NCBI RefSeq assembly: GCF_030407455.1
Contig: NZ_JASDDJ010000008.1
Location: 16,435 to 80,434 of the forward strand
Length of the DNA stretch: 64,000 nucleotides
DNA from: Psychrobacter sp. 5A.1
Lineage (GTDB): Bacteria > Pseudomonadota > Gammaproteobacteria > Pseudomonadales > Moraxellaceae
Direction of reading: 5' to 3'
A program made the position numbers and the translations under genes. Under the pieces are notes generated by a model. That model was not told the DNA's origin, ran no database searches, and saw only the letters and a program-made list of their open reading frames with translations. Positions within the stretch are counted from its first letter, which is position 1; the number at the start of each line of letters is the position of its first letter. This document shows positions 17,594 to 26,378 of the stretch, piece after piece.

Positions 17594-18994
17594 CTACCAT
17601 CCAGCACGCTCTCGAATAGTCGTGAGGTTGTCTTCAATGAACAACTTGCCATCGACATAAACGTCACGCAACAGGTTTTCCGCATCATCCGTTAAGTCAT
17701 CGGCTTTGATGGTTTTTAGTTTTCCGTTGCTGTCTTTGACCAAAGCCAATCGACCTTTTTTTGAACGTTTCGAGCGGCTGGTGATGGGATCTTTATAGAT
17801 ATCTTTCCAGACACCATCGATAGAGATAGAACTGGCTTTCATTGCCCAGCTCATGGTGTCGCGGTTGACTTGCTGTAATAGACCACCGCCCATACCAAAG
17901 GTTACGTTTTCAGCGCTGAAGCCTGCTTTTAATATGACATCAATAATCTTGGTTAGGCTTTGTGGACTGATACCATCACCTTGGATGACTCGTACATAAT
18001 CTGGTAATACCTTATAGCCTTTGCTATTCACAGTCGTTCCAAACTTCACTGCCAAGCGCTCTAATGCCTCGCGGACAACTTTGGTAGGCTCGCCACTGTC
18101 TGGTCTAATGACCAATGTGCCGCCCATGTTTTTTACGTCGTCTTTTAGGCTGCCACCCCAGATATTATCGATGGCGTTCCATAAGTCATAACTGTCTGAA
18201 ACCACTGAAAAGCTTTTACCGTCGCCACCAAACCGTTCAATCATATTGGCAAAGGCTGCTGTCTCACCGTCACGGCCCCATGCAGTCATCGTGCTGTGTT
18301 CAGCTGCAGGGATAGAAAACGCTGGCATGTCTTTATCCATTTGATACCAGCGACTGGCAGCTACTAGTGCCGTCATTGAGTCAGTGCCCGCAAAGTTCAC
18401 CAAATGTGCCAAGCTGCCGAGTGCCACAGATTCCTGACTAGATGCACCGCGTGAGCCAAAGTCGTGCAGCCTGAACGTGAGTGACTCTGTGTTATCTGCT
18501 GATTTTTCTAATGCTTTACGAATGATGTCTTTACAATAATGCGAGACACTGGCGACCGTTGATGGATACCAAATCGCGCGTAATAAGGCGGTTTCGATAT
18601 AGCTTGGTAGCCAGTAAAATTCAGGGTCGGTATTGATGATTTGGCAAACCACATTGGACACTGGCACGATGCTGCCTTCGGGTACGGCTTGGATACGCAG
18701 TGGTAGATAACCATTGTGTTTTTCAATTAAATGCTCCCAACCCGCACGATTGAAGGTCAAGCCGTGTGCTTGCACGACCATTTCGGCTTCATCGATATCT
18801 TGATGGGTAATAGGGGTGCTCAGGTATTCTTTGATAAAGGCTTGCAGACCAAAAAATACCACATCATAGTCGCCTTTGCGCGCTTCAATATAGCTTGACA
18901 GATACTCACTACCGCTTGGATATTGCACCCAATGTGAGGTTTTATAGCTGTCGCTGTTAAGAATTAAATTATTTAGATTACTGGTATACATCAC
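17594..18994 (-). CDS. nadV: Nicotinamide phosphoribosyltransferase (NAMPT type)
   Basis: This 466-residue enzyme makes NMN from nicotinamide and PRPP in NAD salvage. It aligns with the NAMPT rather than the NAPRT type: H233 in PAAEHSTMTAWG matches the catalytic His247 of human NAMPT, D205 in FAGTDSM matches Asp219 (nicotinamide selectivity), and R182 in GSRGASS matches Arg196. The gene for the next step (NMN adenylyltransferase) lies upstream on the same strand, and an SGNH hydrolase follows after four bases. Confidence 0.93.
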   Translation of the reverse strand: MMYTSNLNNLILNSDSYKTSHWVQYPSGSEYLSSYIEARKGDYDVVFFGLQAFIKEYLSTPITHQDIDEAEMVVQAHGLTFNRAGWEHLIEKHNGYLPLRIQAVPEGSIVPVSNVVCQIINTDPEFYWLPSYIETALLRAIWYPSTVASVSHYCKDIIRKALEKSADNTESLTFRLHDFGSRGASSQESVALGSLAHLVNFAGTDSMTALVAASRWYQMDKDMPAFSIPAAEHSTMTAWGRDGETAAFANMIERFGGDGKSFSVVSDSYDLWNAIDNIWGGSLKDDVKNMGGTLVIRPDSGEPTKVVREALERLAVKFGTTVNSKGYKVLPDYVRVIQGDGISPQSLTKIIDVILKAGFSAENVTFGMGGGLLQQVNRDTMSWAMKASSISIDGVWKDIYKDPITSRSKRSKKGRLALVKDSNGKLKTIKADDLTDDAENLLRDVYVDGKLFIEDNLTTIRERAGW

Positions 18995-19160
18995 AGAACT
19001 CCTCTGCTTTGAAATGCCACAGCTGCTTTAATGAAAGAGCAGTTGCAGCGGTAAACCCTTGCCGTCTATCGACTTGGGCGGTGAAAGCTGTTGTACAAAA
19101 ACGTGTGCAAAAAGGATCAATCAGGTTTAAAAATAAAAAACTAAGAAAATAAATTATATA

Positions 19161-19170
19161 GACTATAGTC
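19161..19170. promoter_or_regulatory. Short palindrome in the nadM-nadV gap
   Basis: GACTATAGTC is a perfect 10-bp palindrome within an AT-rich stretch of the 224-bp gap before nadV. TATAAT-like sequence lies on the minus strand beside it (near 19173-19178), so it could be an operator at a nadV promoter. This is weak evidence. Confidence 0.25.
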
Positions 19171-19218
19171 GATTATAAGGTTGTAAATGATGTACTAGTC
19201 GGTCAATGTTATGTAAAT

Positions 19219-20295
19219 TTACAACCCTACCATCTTGGTAATAATCGCATAATGGTCTTCGAACATCATGGCGGCATCGAGCTCTGCCAGCGGTAACCAA
19301 AAAGCTTTGGCTGCGTCATCACCACCTTTTACTTTTGGTAGACCTTTTGGGTCATTTTTCAGCTGAAAATAAAATGCTTGGGTAATCGTTCGACCACGTG
19401 CCGAGCGATAGGGATCATCAAAGGTATGCTGACTGTGACAAGAGCCACGCAACACCGCTTCAGGAACTTTGAGGCGTGTTTCTTCCCGTAGCTCACGGAT
19501 ACAGGCATCAAACAACGTCTCTTTTGGATTCAAGAATCCACCAGGCAATGCCCACAGTCCGCGCCCTGGCATACTACGGCGCTCTACCAACAGGATATGT
19601 CCGGACTGTACAATTAACGCATCAGCCGTCATAAATGTAGGCGGATAGGGGGCTGATTCCCACTGTCTTTTATATTTATCAATGAAATCGGCTTCTTCAT
19701 GCAGCTGATGGTAATCGTCAGTTTTTTTGAAGTCATTCAGCACTTTACGGGTTGATTCGGGCGTGCGCTCAGGTGTCGGCGTGGCCCCCATCAGGTAGCT
19801 ATCGCGAATCGGCGTGGCTGATAGATTGTGATAATTGGGCACTGAGACCGAGTCCCAGTTGGGGAATAGCGATAAATAATACGATGAGCTGTCTTTTGAA
19901 TGACCAATCAACCCAATATCGCCCTGCAAATCACCAGTGACAGATTTTACGCCTGCCTGCACATATTGTAGCCAGCGTGTGTCGTTGTAGAGTGCATCGT
20001 CTAGACCCACGCAGTGAATACGTGCCGCTTCCTCTGCTGAGTAGGCGTCTTTAATCATGGCCGCACGCTCAGCGACGCTAAATGGATTGCGTAAGCTGCG
20101 TGGTAGATTGGCTGAGCCAATGAGCATAATCACATCATCCGAGCGCTTTAATGCTTCGTCGATGACGGCTTTATGTCCACGATGGAACGGCTGAAAACGC
20201 CCAATGAAAACCAAATAACGATAGTGTTTACTGCTTTTCTGATCAGGGGTTTGTGTGTCTGAACTTTGCTCTGATAATTCACTCATAGACGCCAA
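19219..20295 (-). CDS. nadM: Bifunctional NMN adenylyltransferase / Nudix hydrolase
   Basis: This 358-residue fusion has an N-terminal adenylyltransferase domain with GRFQPFHRGH (32-41) and a SATPIRDS segment (159-166), of the archaeal NadM type. The C-terminal Nudix box is complete (GG at 252-253 through REETRL near 269-274). The same fusion is known from Synechocystis and Francisella. It would turn NMN into NAD, while the Nudix part probably hydrolyses ADP-ribose-type compounds. It is upstream of nadV, so the two make a complete nicotinamide-to-NAD route. Confidence 0.93.
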   Translation of the reverse strand: MASMSELSEQSSDTQTPDQKSSKHYRYLVFIGRFQPFHRGHKAVIDEALKRSDDVIMLIGSANLPRSLRNPFSVAERAAMIKDAYSAEEAARIHCVGLDDALYNDTRWLQYVQAGVKSVTGDLQGDIGLIGHSKDSSSYYLSLFPNWDSVSVPNYHNLSATPIRDSYLMGATPTPERTPESTRKVLNDFKKTDDYHQLHEEADFIDKYKRQWESAPYPPTFMTADALIVQSGHILLVERRSMPGRGLWALPGGFLNPKETLFDACIRELREETRLKVPEAVLRGSCHSQHTFDDPYRSARGRTITQAFYFQLKNDPKGLPKVKGGDDAAKAFWLPLAELDAAMMFEDHYAIITKMVGL

Positions 20296-20452
20296 TTTCC
20301 TACGACTTATATTTCATTGGTAAAAAATTAATAATGCCAATACTGACACAGCCGATGACTCGCTGACAAGTGGAAAGATGTTTGGGATAGTATAACGGTC
20401 AATGATGATGTGAATCATGATGTGACGAGTCCAGATAAATACGCCCATAATT

Positions 20453-20610
20453 TTAATGGGAGTGCTTTTCAATCCAAGCAGTCACTGTTGGCCAGATTTC
20501 TTTGGCAGCGTTACGGCTAATCATAATGCAGCCATGAGTATAGTCGTCTAAATCACCATGGCTGAGCGCGTATTCACAAAAGACATTTGCAGGATTTTTA
20601 AAGTCACCAG
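20453..20610 (-). pseudogene. Truncated duplicate of the alpha/beta hydrolase C-terminus
   Basis: On the minus strand this segment encodes DFKNPANVF, then EYALSHGDLDDYTH and ISRNAAKEIWPTVT before a TAA stop at 20453. These match, with few changes, the last 50 or so residues of the hydrolase at 21462-22421, including the probable catalytic-His region. No upstream part, start codon or nucleophile motif remains, so it is a gene fragment. The rest of the 343-bp gap (20296-20452) holds only the upstream region of nadM. Confidence 0.85.
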
Positions 20611-20638
20611 CTTGAGTGCCATATCACAAAATTTTTGG

Positions 20639-21316
20639 CTACATCTCTATACGGACAGCAGCCACGGTTTTAGGGTTTAGCATGTTCTCAAGATTTACCC
20701 AAACGGCGTGATAGCCAAATCCACCAGCGACCATCTCTTGCTTAGCGTGTTCAATAGACCACTCTTGCTCAATGATTCTATACATAGCGATAATCAGTCC
20801 CGTACGGTCAGCACCATGATAGCAGTGTACCAGTACGCTCTTATTTTGTGCCTGTAACTCTTTTATTGTATTTAAGGCTTTAGCGATTTCTTTTGGAGTA
20901 ACATACCACGATTTAAGCGGTTGATTATATAAGTCTAAGGACGTCTCATTAACAATATCAGTTAGTAATTTTTCATCATCATTTCGATCAAAAAATCGTA
21001 AATTAAGGATAGCGTCAATACGATTGGCTTTAAGTAGAGGGATATCAGCTGCACGTAACTGCTCACTTCGAAACAGTAGCTTATCAACTTGATATAAATT
21101 GGTCGCCTTATTAATCAAGACTGCATTTTGCGGTAAGGATGGGGGAGCCGTAAGTTGAGTAGTAGCAGTTGACTGGCAGCCGATCATCAGACTGGCTAGA
21201 CTCATAGAGCCTGCGACTAATATTGACTTGTAACGCTGTTGCCAGCGATGGTTATGGTCTATGGTACCTTTGTTCGACCTAGTGCTCAAAAGCTGGTTAA
21301 TAAGCATAATTCTCAT
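20639..21316 (-). CDS. Lipoprotein tyrosine/dual-specificity phosphatase
   Basis: This 225-residue protein carries the phosphatase signature HCYHGADRTG, with nucleophile C165 and R171, and D110 or D111 as possible general acid. The N-terminus has a basic stretch, a hydrophobic run (32-45) and a lipobox-like LMIGC with C47, so it is probably exported and lipid-anchored. Periplasmic phosphatases of this kind may act on proteins, phosphoinositides or polyphosphate; the substrate is unknown. It lies between an alpha/beta hydrolase gene and a fragment of that gene. Confidence 0.82.
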   Translation of the reverse strand: MRIMLINQLLSTRSNKGTIDHNHRWQQRYKSILVAGSMSLASLMIGCQSTATTQLTAPPSLPQNAVLINKATNLYQVDKLLFRSEQLRAADIPLLKANRIDAILNLRFFDRNDDEKLLTDIVNETSLDLYNQPLKSWYVTPKEIAKALNTIKELQAQNKSVLVHCYHGADRTGLIIAMYRIIEQEWSIEHAKQEMVAGGFGYHAVWVNLENMLNPKTVAAVRIEM

Positions 21317-21461
21317 ACCCTTAGTTTTGATTGGTTATCATTCTACCGCTACAGACTATTGGATAGCCATTATCAGCCATAATAGTTTCAAGCCTTGCAG
21401 TTGTTGTACATAATAAAGCGCTCATTATAGTAAGTGGCTAAGTGGCTAAGTAACTAAGTAA

Positions 21462-22421
21462 CTATCGAGTATGACGCTCAATCCAATCGGTCACCGTTGG
21501 CCAAATCTCTTTTGCAGCGTTACGACTAATCATGATACGGCTGTGAGTATAGTCGTCTAAATCACCGTGACTGAGCGCGTACTCGCGAAAGACATTGGCA
21601 GGATTTTTAAAATCATCAAAGAGCATCTGACAACCATGCGTAGGAGAGATGAATCTATCTCCTCTCGCACTGATGGCGTATACAGGTATCGTAATATTCG
21701 GCATCTGTTGTCGATAGTCTAAAAGCTCGTCAGCGACGCCATTTGTATCAGTGCTAGCTTGATTAAATGTACTTTGCTTGATAAAGCTGCTTTTAAAGTT
21801 CCTTCGTAGGTTCCAGTCGTACCATTGACTCATCGTATGGTAGCTTTCGTCACAAGCGCCCATCTTCAATTTTCTGGCAGGGATAAAGCCCAGCAGTCGT
21901 GTGAGTATCTTGGCTGCAATAATTTTCGCATGGCTAATTGGCTTTGATGCTGCACCATAGGCTTGGCAAGCAAACATGCTGATGCTGTTTATTTTGTCGA
22001 TATAGCGTGGGTTTTGAATTAAAAACATAATCAAACCAATACCACCGCCACTATGAGTAATACAATGCAAATTCTCAATTTTTAATTCCTCAAAAAAATA
22101 GCGGAAAGTTGCTTCATAGTCATAAGTAGCAACCGTCTCGAAATTGAATTTTTCTTTTGGCATTGAGCTGTCACCATGACCGCGCCACTCCATGATGTAG
22201 CAGTGATGCCCAAGGGCAGCCAGATACTCAGCAATTTTTAAGCAAGTTTGTTTGTCCGAAAAGGTACCGTGCGTCAAAAATATATTTTGAGATTTTATAA
22301 TAGACAAGCTGTTTTCTAATGTGTTGGTTATCATACCGTCTTCTATAGTATCAACTACTTTCCAAACGGCAATCTTCTCATCATCTTTGGTAGTTATTAG
22401 GTGCAACGTCCGTGTCATCAT
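21462..22421 (-). CDS. Alpha/beta hydrolase
   Basis: This 319-residue protein has an HGT segment (51-53), an EWRGHGDS strand end (79-86) and the nucleophile elbow THSGGG with S124, so the first Gly of GxSxG is Thr. A probable His lies in SHGDLDDYTH near the C-terminus and an Asp in SARGDRF. No signal peptide is seen. It resembles lipase/esterase-type hydrolases, and the substrate is unknown. The last 50 codons are duplicated at 20453-20610. Confidence 0.8.
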   Translation of the reverse strand: MMTRTLHLITTKDDEKIAVWKVVDTIEDGMITNTLENSLSIIKSQNIFLTHGTFSDKQTCLKIAEYLAALGHHCYIMEWRGHGDSSMPKEKFNFETVATYDYEATFRYFFEELKIENLHCITHSGGGIGLIMFLIQNPRYIDKINSISMFACQAYGAASKPISHAKIIAAKILTRLLGFIPARKLKMGACDESYHTMSQWYDWNLRRNFKSSFIKQSTFNQASTDTNGVADELLDYRQQMPNITIPVYAISARGDRFISPTHGCQMLFDDFKNPANVFREYALSHGDLDDYTHSRIMISRNAAKEIWPTVTDWIERHTR

Positions 22422-22989
22422 AAAAATTATCCTATCCGAAAAATACGTAATATTTATACATGGCCATCAAAGCTACCATGCTCATAAAGCCAGTGCACAA
22501 AGTTATTCAAACTATCAATACTACGTCAAATATAAATGACTTGCTCAAACGAGATGTGAACGGTATCGCATAGCGAAAATGCTGAGTATGCTTGATAAAT
22601 GGTATAGCTGTCTTTATATAGAGAATAGCTTAATATAGAGAGTAACTTGGCAGCCAACACAACTATTAGGCATGTTTGTTTTTCATTGTTTAAATATTGA
22701 GTTACTTTGCCAGTAGGTAGCATCATTAAAAAAATCAATGACAACCATTTACAGCGGCCACCGTTCAATTCACAGTAGCGTGGTCGGAATTGATGCTTGA
22801 TTCAGGTATAATGAGTGCTATAGACGAATTAAACTTTATACTCATGGCGGGCAGCGTCATACAATAATAAATCTCAAATATTGCTAGCCTGCATGTTTTA
22901 TACAAGCCGTAAAAATTTTAAACATTCAAATTCACGACACAGTAGCCATAATAGATATAGCGTTTGTGTCATAACGCATAGGAAACATT
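22422..22989. other. 568-bp intergenic region before nfuA
   Basis: No convincing gene or repeat was found. A TATAAT-like box (22806-22811) lies about 180 bases before nfuA without a good -35 element. The small antisense ORF around 22526-22768 has no recognisable features. Confidence 0.4.
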
Positions 22990-23673
22990 ATGAGTGAGCA
23001 TGACCAAGTTGATAGCCCAGTAGCGCCATCAGCAGACTATGAATCAGCGCTAGATACGGATCAGACTGAAGCAAAAAGTAATATTACTATTACTGAGTCA
23101 GCCCAAGGGTATTTGGCAGATTTGTTATCTAAGCAAGATACAGACGGTATCGGCGTACGTATTTTCGTCGAGCATCCAGGTACGCCACGTGCAGAGTGCT
23201 GTATGGCGTACAACCAACCGGGCGAAGAAGACAGCGCTGATCTGCGTTTTACGTATGACAGTTTTTCTGCATTTATCGAAGCGGCATCAGTCCCTTATCT
23301 AGAAGATGCGGTCATCGATTATAATAAAGACCGTTTCGGTGGTCAGCTGACTTTCCGCGCGCCAAACTCTAAAGTGCCAAAAGTAGGTGCGGATGCCAGT
23401 GTCGAAGAGCGCATCAACTACGTATTGCAGTCAGAGATTAATCCAGGTTTGGCAGCGCATGGTGGTGACGTACAGTTGCTTGAATTGATTGATGAAGAAG
23501 GCGTTGGTCTTACAGCCGTATTGAAATTCGGTGGTGGTTGCCAAGGGTGCTCAGCCGTTGACATGACCTTGCGTCAAGGTGTCGAAGTACAGCTCAAGCA
23601 GCAAATACCAGAGTTGACCCAAGTCATTGATGAGACCGATCATACCCGTACTGAAAACGCTTATTACAAATAA
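22990..23673 (+). CDS. nfuA: Fe/S biogenesis protein NfuA
   Basis: This 227-residue protein has an A-type-like N-terminal domain (about 31-125) and a C-terminal Nfu domain (about 138-215) with the cluster-binding CXXC at C184 and C187 in GGGCQGCSA. It carries 4Fe-4S clusters to client enzymes under stress. The first 30 residues are an acidic extension compared with E. coli NfuA. AGGAAA precedes the ATG. A terminator follows. Confidence 0.94.
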   Translation: MSEHDQVDSPVAPSADYESALDTDQTEAKSNITITESAQGYLADLLSKQDTDGIGVRIFVEHPGTPRAECCMAYNQPGEEDSADLRFTYDSFSAFIEAASVPYLEDAVIDYNKDRFGGQLTFRAPNSKVPKVGADASVEERINYVLQSEINPGLAAHGGDVQLLELIDEEGVGLTAVLKFGGGCQGCSAVDMTLRQGVEVQLKQQIPELTQVIDETDHTRTENAYYK

Positions 23674-23726
23674 AAGTCTAGCTGGAAACTGCAGACTTAA
23701 GTAATAGCGAAAAGTTATTTTAATTA

Positions 23727-23757
23727 AAAAGCCAAGTTTTAATGAACTTGGCTTTTT
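23727..23757 (+). terminator. Terminator after nfuA
   Basis: The stem AAGCCAAGTT / AACTTGGCTT with a short loop is followed by seven T residues. Confidence 0.88.
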
Positions 23758-23848
23758 TTATTGCTATGATTTGGTAGATTGTTTTTTAGCTGAATTTTCA
23801 GTGGTAGGTTGTTGATTAATAACTTTTATCGAAATAAAGGAATATATA

Positions 23849-25171
23849 ATGAGTGACGGACAAGCAGACCAGCAAGCAGCCCAAAAATCAGAGACCCCTC
23901 AACGTCTTGAAACCTTAGCGATTCATGCCGGTTATAGTGTTGAACCCACCACTAAAGCCGTCGCAGTACCTATCTATCATACTAGTTCATATGCGTTTGA
24001 TAATACTCAGCATGGTGCAGATCTGTTTGATCTAAAAGTCGCAGGCAATATTTATACCCGTATCATGAACCCGACCAACGCTGTGCTAGAAGAGCGTGTC
24101 GCAGCGCTAGAAGGTGGTATCGGTGCGCTTGCCGTCGCATCTGGTATGGCTGCCATCACTTATGCAATTCAGACCATCTGTGAAGCGGGTGATAATATCG
24201 TTGCGGTGTCGACCTTGTATGGTGGTACTTACAATTTATTTGCCCATGCGTTGCCGCGTCAAGGTATCGAAGTACGCTTCTTTGACCACAAAAACCCTGA
24301 AGCGATTCGTGATTTAATCGATGATAAGACGAAGATGGTCTTTGCAGAAAGTATCGGTAACCCATTGGGTAACATCGTAGATATTCAGGCGTTGAGTGAT
24401 ATTGCTCACGAATATGGTGTGCCAGTCGTGATTGATAGTACGGTTGCGACACCTGCGCTATGTCGCCCTTTTGAGTTTGGTGCGGATATTGTCATTCATT
24501 CATTGACCAAGTACATGAGTGGTACAGGTACGTCGATTGGTGGTGCGATTGTCGATAGTGGTAAATTCGCATGGGGCGATTATCCTGAGCGTTTCCCATT
24601 ATTAAACACGCCAGATCACAGTTATCACGGTGTGAACTTTGTCAAAGATGTGGGCGCAGCAGCCTTTATCGCTCGTGCTCGTGTGGCACCGCTGCGTAAT
24701 ACAGGCGCGGCACTTAGCCCGCTAAATGCTTTTGGTATTTTGCAGGGTATGGAGACATTGAGTCTACGTATGGAGCGCCATGTACAGAATGCTCAAGCCG
24801 TTGCGGAATATCTGCGTGATCATGATAAAGTTGCTTGGGTGAAATATGCGGGTTTACCGGATCATCCTGAGCATGAGCTTGCTAAGAAGTATATGAAAGG
24901 AACGCCATCTGCTATTTTGACCTTTGGTGTTAAAGGTGGTCTAGAAGCAGGTGCACGCTTTATCGATGCGCTGCAACTGATTACTCGCTTGGTCAATATC
25001 GGTGATGCCAAATCATTAGCTTGTCATCCAGCTACGACCACCCATCGCCAGTTGAATGAGCAAGAACTTGCCAATGCTGGGGTGAGTACTGATATGGTAC
25101 GACTATCGATTGGTATCGAACACATTGAAGATATCAAAGCAGATTTAGAGCAGGCACTAGCTTCAGCTTAA
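23849..25171 (+). CDS. metY: O-acetylhomoserine sulfhydrylase (aminocarboxypropyltransferase)
   Basis: This 440-residue PLP enzyme of the Cys/Met-metabolism family makes homocysteine from O-acetylhomoserine and sulfide. PLP Lys221 lies in HSLTKYMSG, with YGGTYNLF and IDSTVATP motifs typical of MetY; the length also favours MetY over MetB or MetZ. AAGGAA lies before the ATG. No SAM riboswitch is seen in the 175-bp leader, which instead holds the nfuA terminator. Confidence 0.92.
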   Translation: MSDGQADQQAAQKSETPQRLETLAIHAGYSVEPTTKAVAVPIYHTSSYAFDNTQHGADLFDLKVAGNIYTRIMNPTNAVLEERVAALEGGIGALAVASGMAAITYAIQTICEAGDNIVAVSTLYGGTYNLFAHALPRQGIEVRFFDHKNPEAIRDLIDDKTKMVFAESIGNPLGNIVDIQALSDIAHEYGVPVVIDSTVATPALCRPFEFGADIVIHSLTKYMSGTGTSIGGAIVDSGKFAWGDYPERFPLLNTPDHSYHGVNFVKDVGAAAFIARARVAPLRNTGAALSPLNAFGILQGMETLSLRMERHVQNAQAVAEYLRDHDKVAWVKYAGLPDHPEHELAKKYMKGTPSAILTFGVKGGLEAGARFIDALQLITRLVNIGDAKSLACHPATTTHRQLNEQELANAGVSTDMVRLSIGIEHIEDIKADLEQALASA

Positions 25172-25223
25172 TACTAGAACAGAAGACTCTCATTGAACTG
25201 AGTAACTTGCTTATTGAGTGACA

Positions 25224-25258
25224 AAAAAAGCCCATAGCGAATTCGTTATGGGCTTTTT
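25224..25258. terminator. Bidirectional terminator between metY and the adenosine kinase gene
   Basis: AAAAAAAGCCCATAGCGAA pairs with TTCGTTATGGGCTTTTT with one G-U pair. It lies between convergent genes and has A and T runs on both sides. Confidence 0.88.
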
Positions 25259-25308
25259 GTTTGACTAAACGGTTTTGACACTGATAATCGTATTTTTTGA
25301 GTTTAGTA

Positions 25309-26328
25309 TTATGCTGATAGGACGCGCTGAGCAATATCTCTATAATCTTGTGAATCTAATCTTGGCCCAAATTGTTGAATGACTTGTGCTGATATTTCGC
25401 TGGCAAGTCGACCACATTCTGGCAGACTATATTGCTGTGACAGCGCATATAAGAAGGCACCCGCATAGTTATCGCCTGCGCCATTGGTGTCAATGACATC
25501 GGCCACTACTGGCGTTGCAACCTCATAAATTTCCATTTCTGCCTCGGCGTTAGGCTTGTGGGCGATGACTGCACCATTAGCCCCATCAGTGACGACCGCT
25601 GTTTGGCAATATTCAAGCAGGGCACGTGCGGCGGCTTTAACTTGTTTTTTATCCGTGAATAGCTTGGCCTCTTCGCTATTGCAGAATATCACCGCGACTT
25701 TATTGCCCAGCATATTGAGTAAGCCATCTTTGGCAAATTTTACCACTGCAGGATCAGCAAAGCTCACCGCGATTTTTGCATTATGAATGCCTGCCTGTTG
25801 ACGTAACTGAATCATCGCTGGTTGGATGCTCTCAGTCATGGCCAAATAGCCTTCTATGTATAGCCAGTCTGCTTGCATCAAAGCATCAAAGTCGACATTG
25901 TCAGCAGTGATATCGCTTGAAGTGCCGAGATAGGTCTGCATGGTTCGCTCGCCATCTTCTGTGACGGCGACCACGCATGAGCCAGTCACACCGCCTGCGT
26001 GGATAGATTTTTCTGAGGTAGACACGCCAGCTTCATGCAAGTCTTTAAGATAAAACTCGCCTTGAGTATCATCGCCGACACGGCAAGCATAAAACGGCTT
26101 ACCGCCTAGACTGGCAAAGGTAAACATGGTGTTGGCTGCTGAACCGCCGCCCGCTTGTTTGGATGGCTCAATCTCAGCCAGCTTAAAGTAAGCCAGTAGT
26201 TGCTGCTGCTCTTCGATACCTGCCAGTGTCATATTACCTTTGGTCAGTTCAGTCTCTTCTAGCGCAGCATCAGACAGCACATACTCGTGATCAACCAACG
26301 CATTACCTATCGCCATTACGTCGTACAT
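25309..26328 (-). CDS. PfkB-family sugar kinase, probable adenosine kinase
   Basis: This 339-residue ribokinase-fold protein has the substrate-end GG motif (AGGGSAANT, 59-67) and the catalytic signature DTNGAGDNYAGA (280-291), with D286 as the base. Bacterial proteins of this type are usually annotated as adenosine kinase, which phosphorylates adenosine to AMP. Other nucleoside or sugar substrates cannot be excluded from sequence. It is convergent with metY. Confidence 0.85.
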   Translation of the reverse strand: MYDVMAIGNALVDHEYVLSDAALEETELTKGNMTLAGIEEQQQLLAYFKLAEIEPSKQAGGGSAANTMFTFASLGGKPFYACRVGDDTQGEFYLKDLHEAGVSTSEKSIHAGGVTGSCVVAVTEDGERTMQTYLGTSSDITADNVDFDALMQADWLYIEGYLAMTESIQPAMIQLRQQAGIHNAKIAVSFADPAVVKFAKDGLLNMLGNKVAVIFCNSEEAKLFTDKKQVKAAARALLEYCQTAVVTDGANGAVIAHKPNAEAEMEIYEVATPVVADVIDTNGAGDNYAGAFLYALSQQYSLPECGRLASEISAQVIQQFGPRLDSQDYRDIAQRVLSA

Positions 26329-26378
26329 TGCTTACCTCTCCTCGATTAATGTATCAATATGATTTTTTATCGTTAAAA

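Noticed and set aside
17590..17688. N-terminal extension of the SGNH hydrolase into nadV
   Set aside because: It would overlap 95 bp of nadV coding sequence. The ATG at 17589, right after the nadV stop, is a simpler choice.
22526..22768. 80-residue antisense ORF upstream of nfuA
   Set aside because: It has one hydrophobic stretch but no good start signal, no family match by eye and no conserved neighbour.
23674..23848. SAM-type riboswitch before metY
   Set aside because: The leader contains only the nfuA terminator and AT-rich sequence, with no conserved aptamer-like helices.
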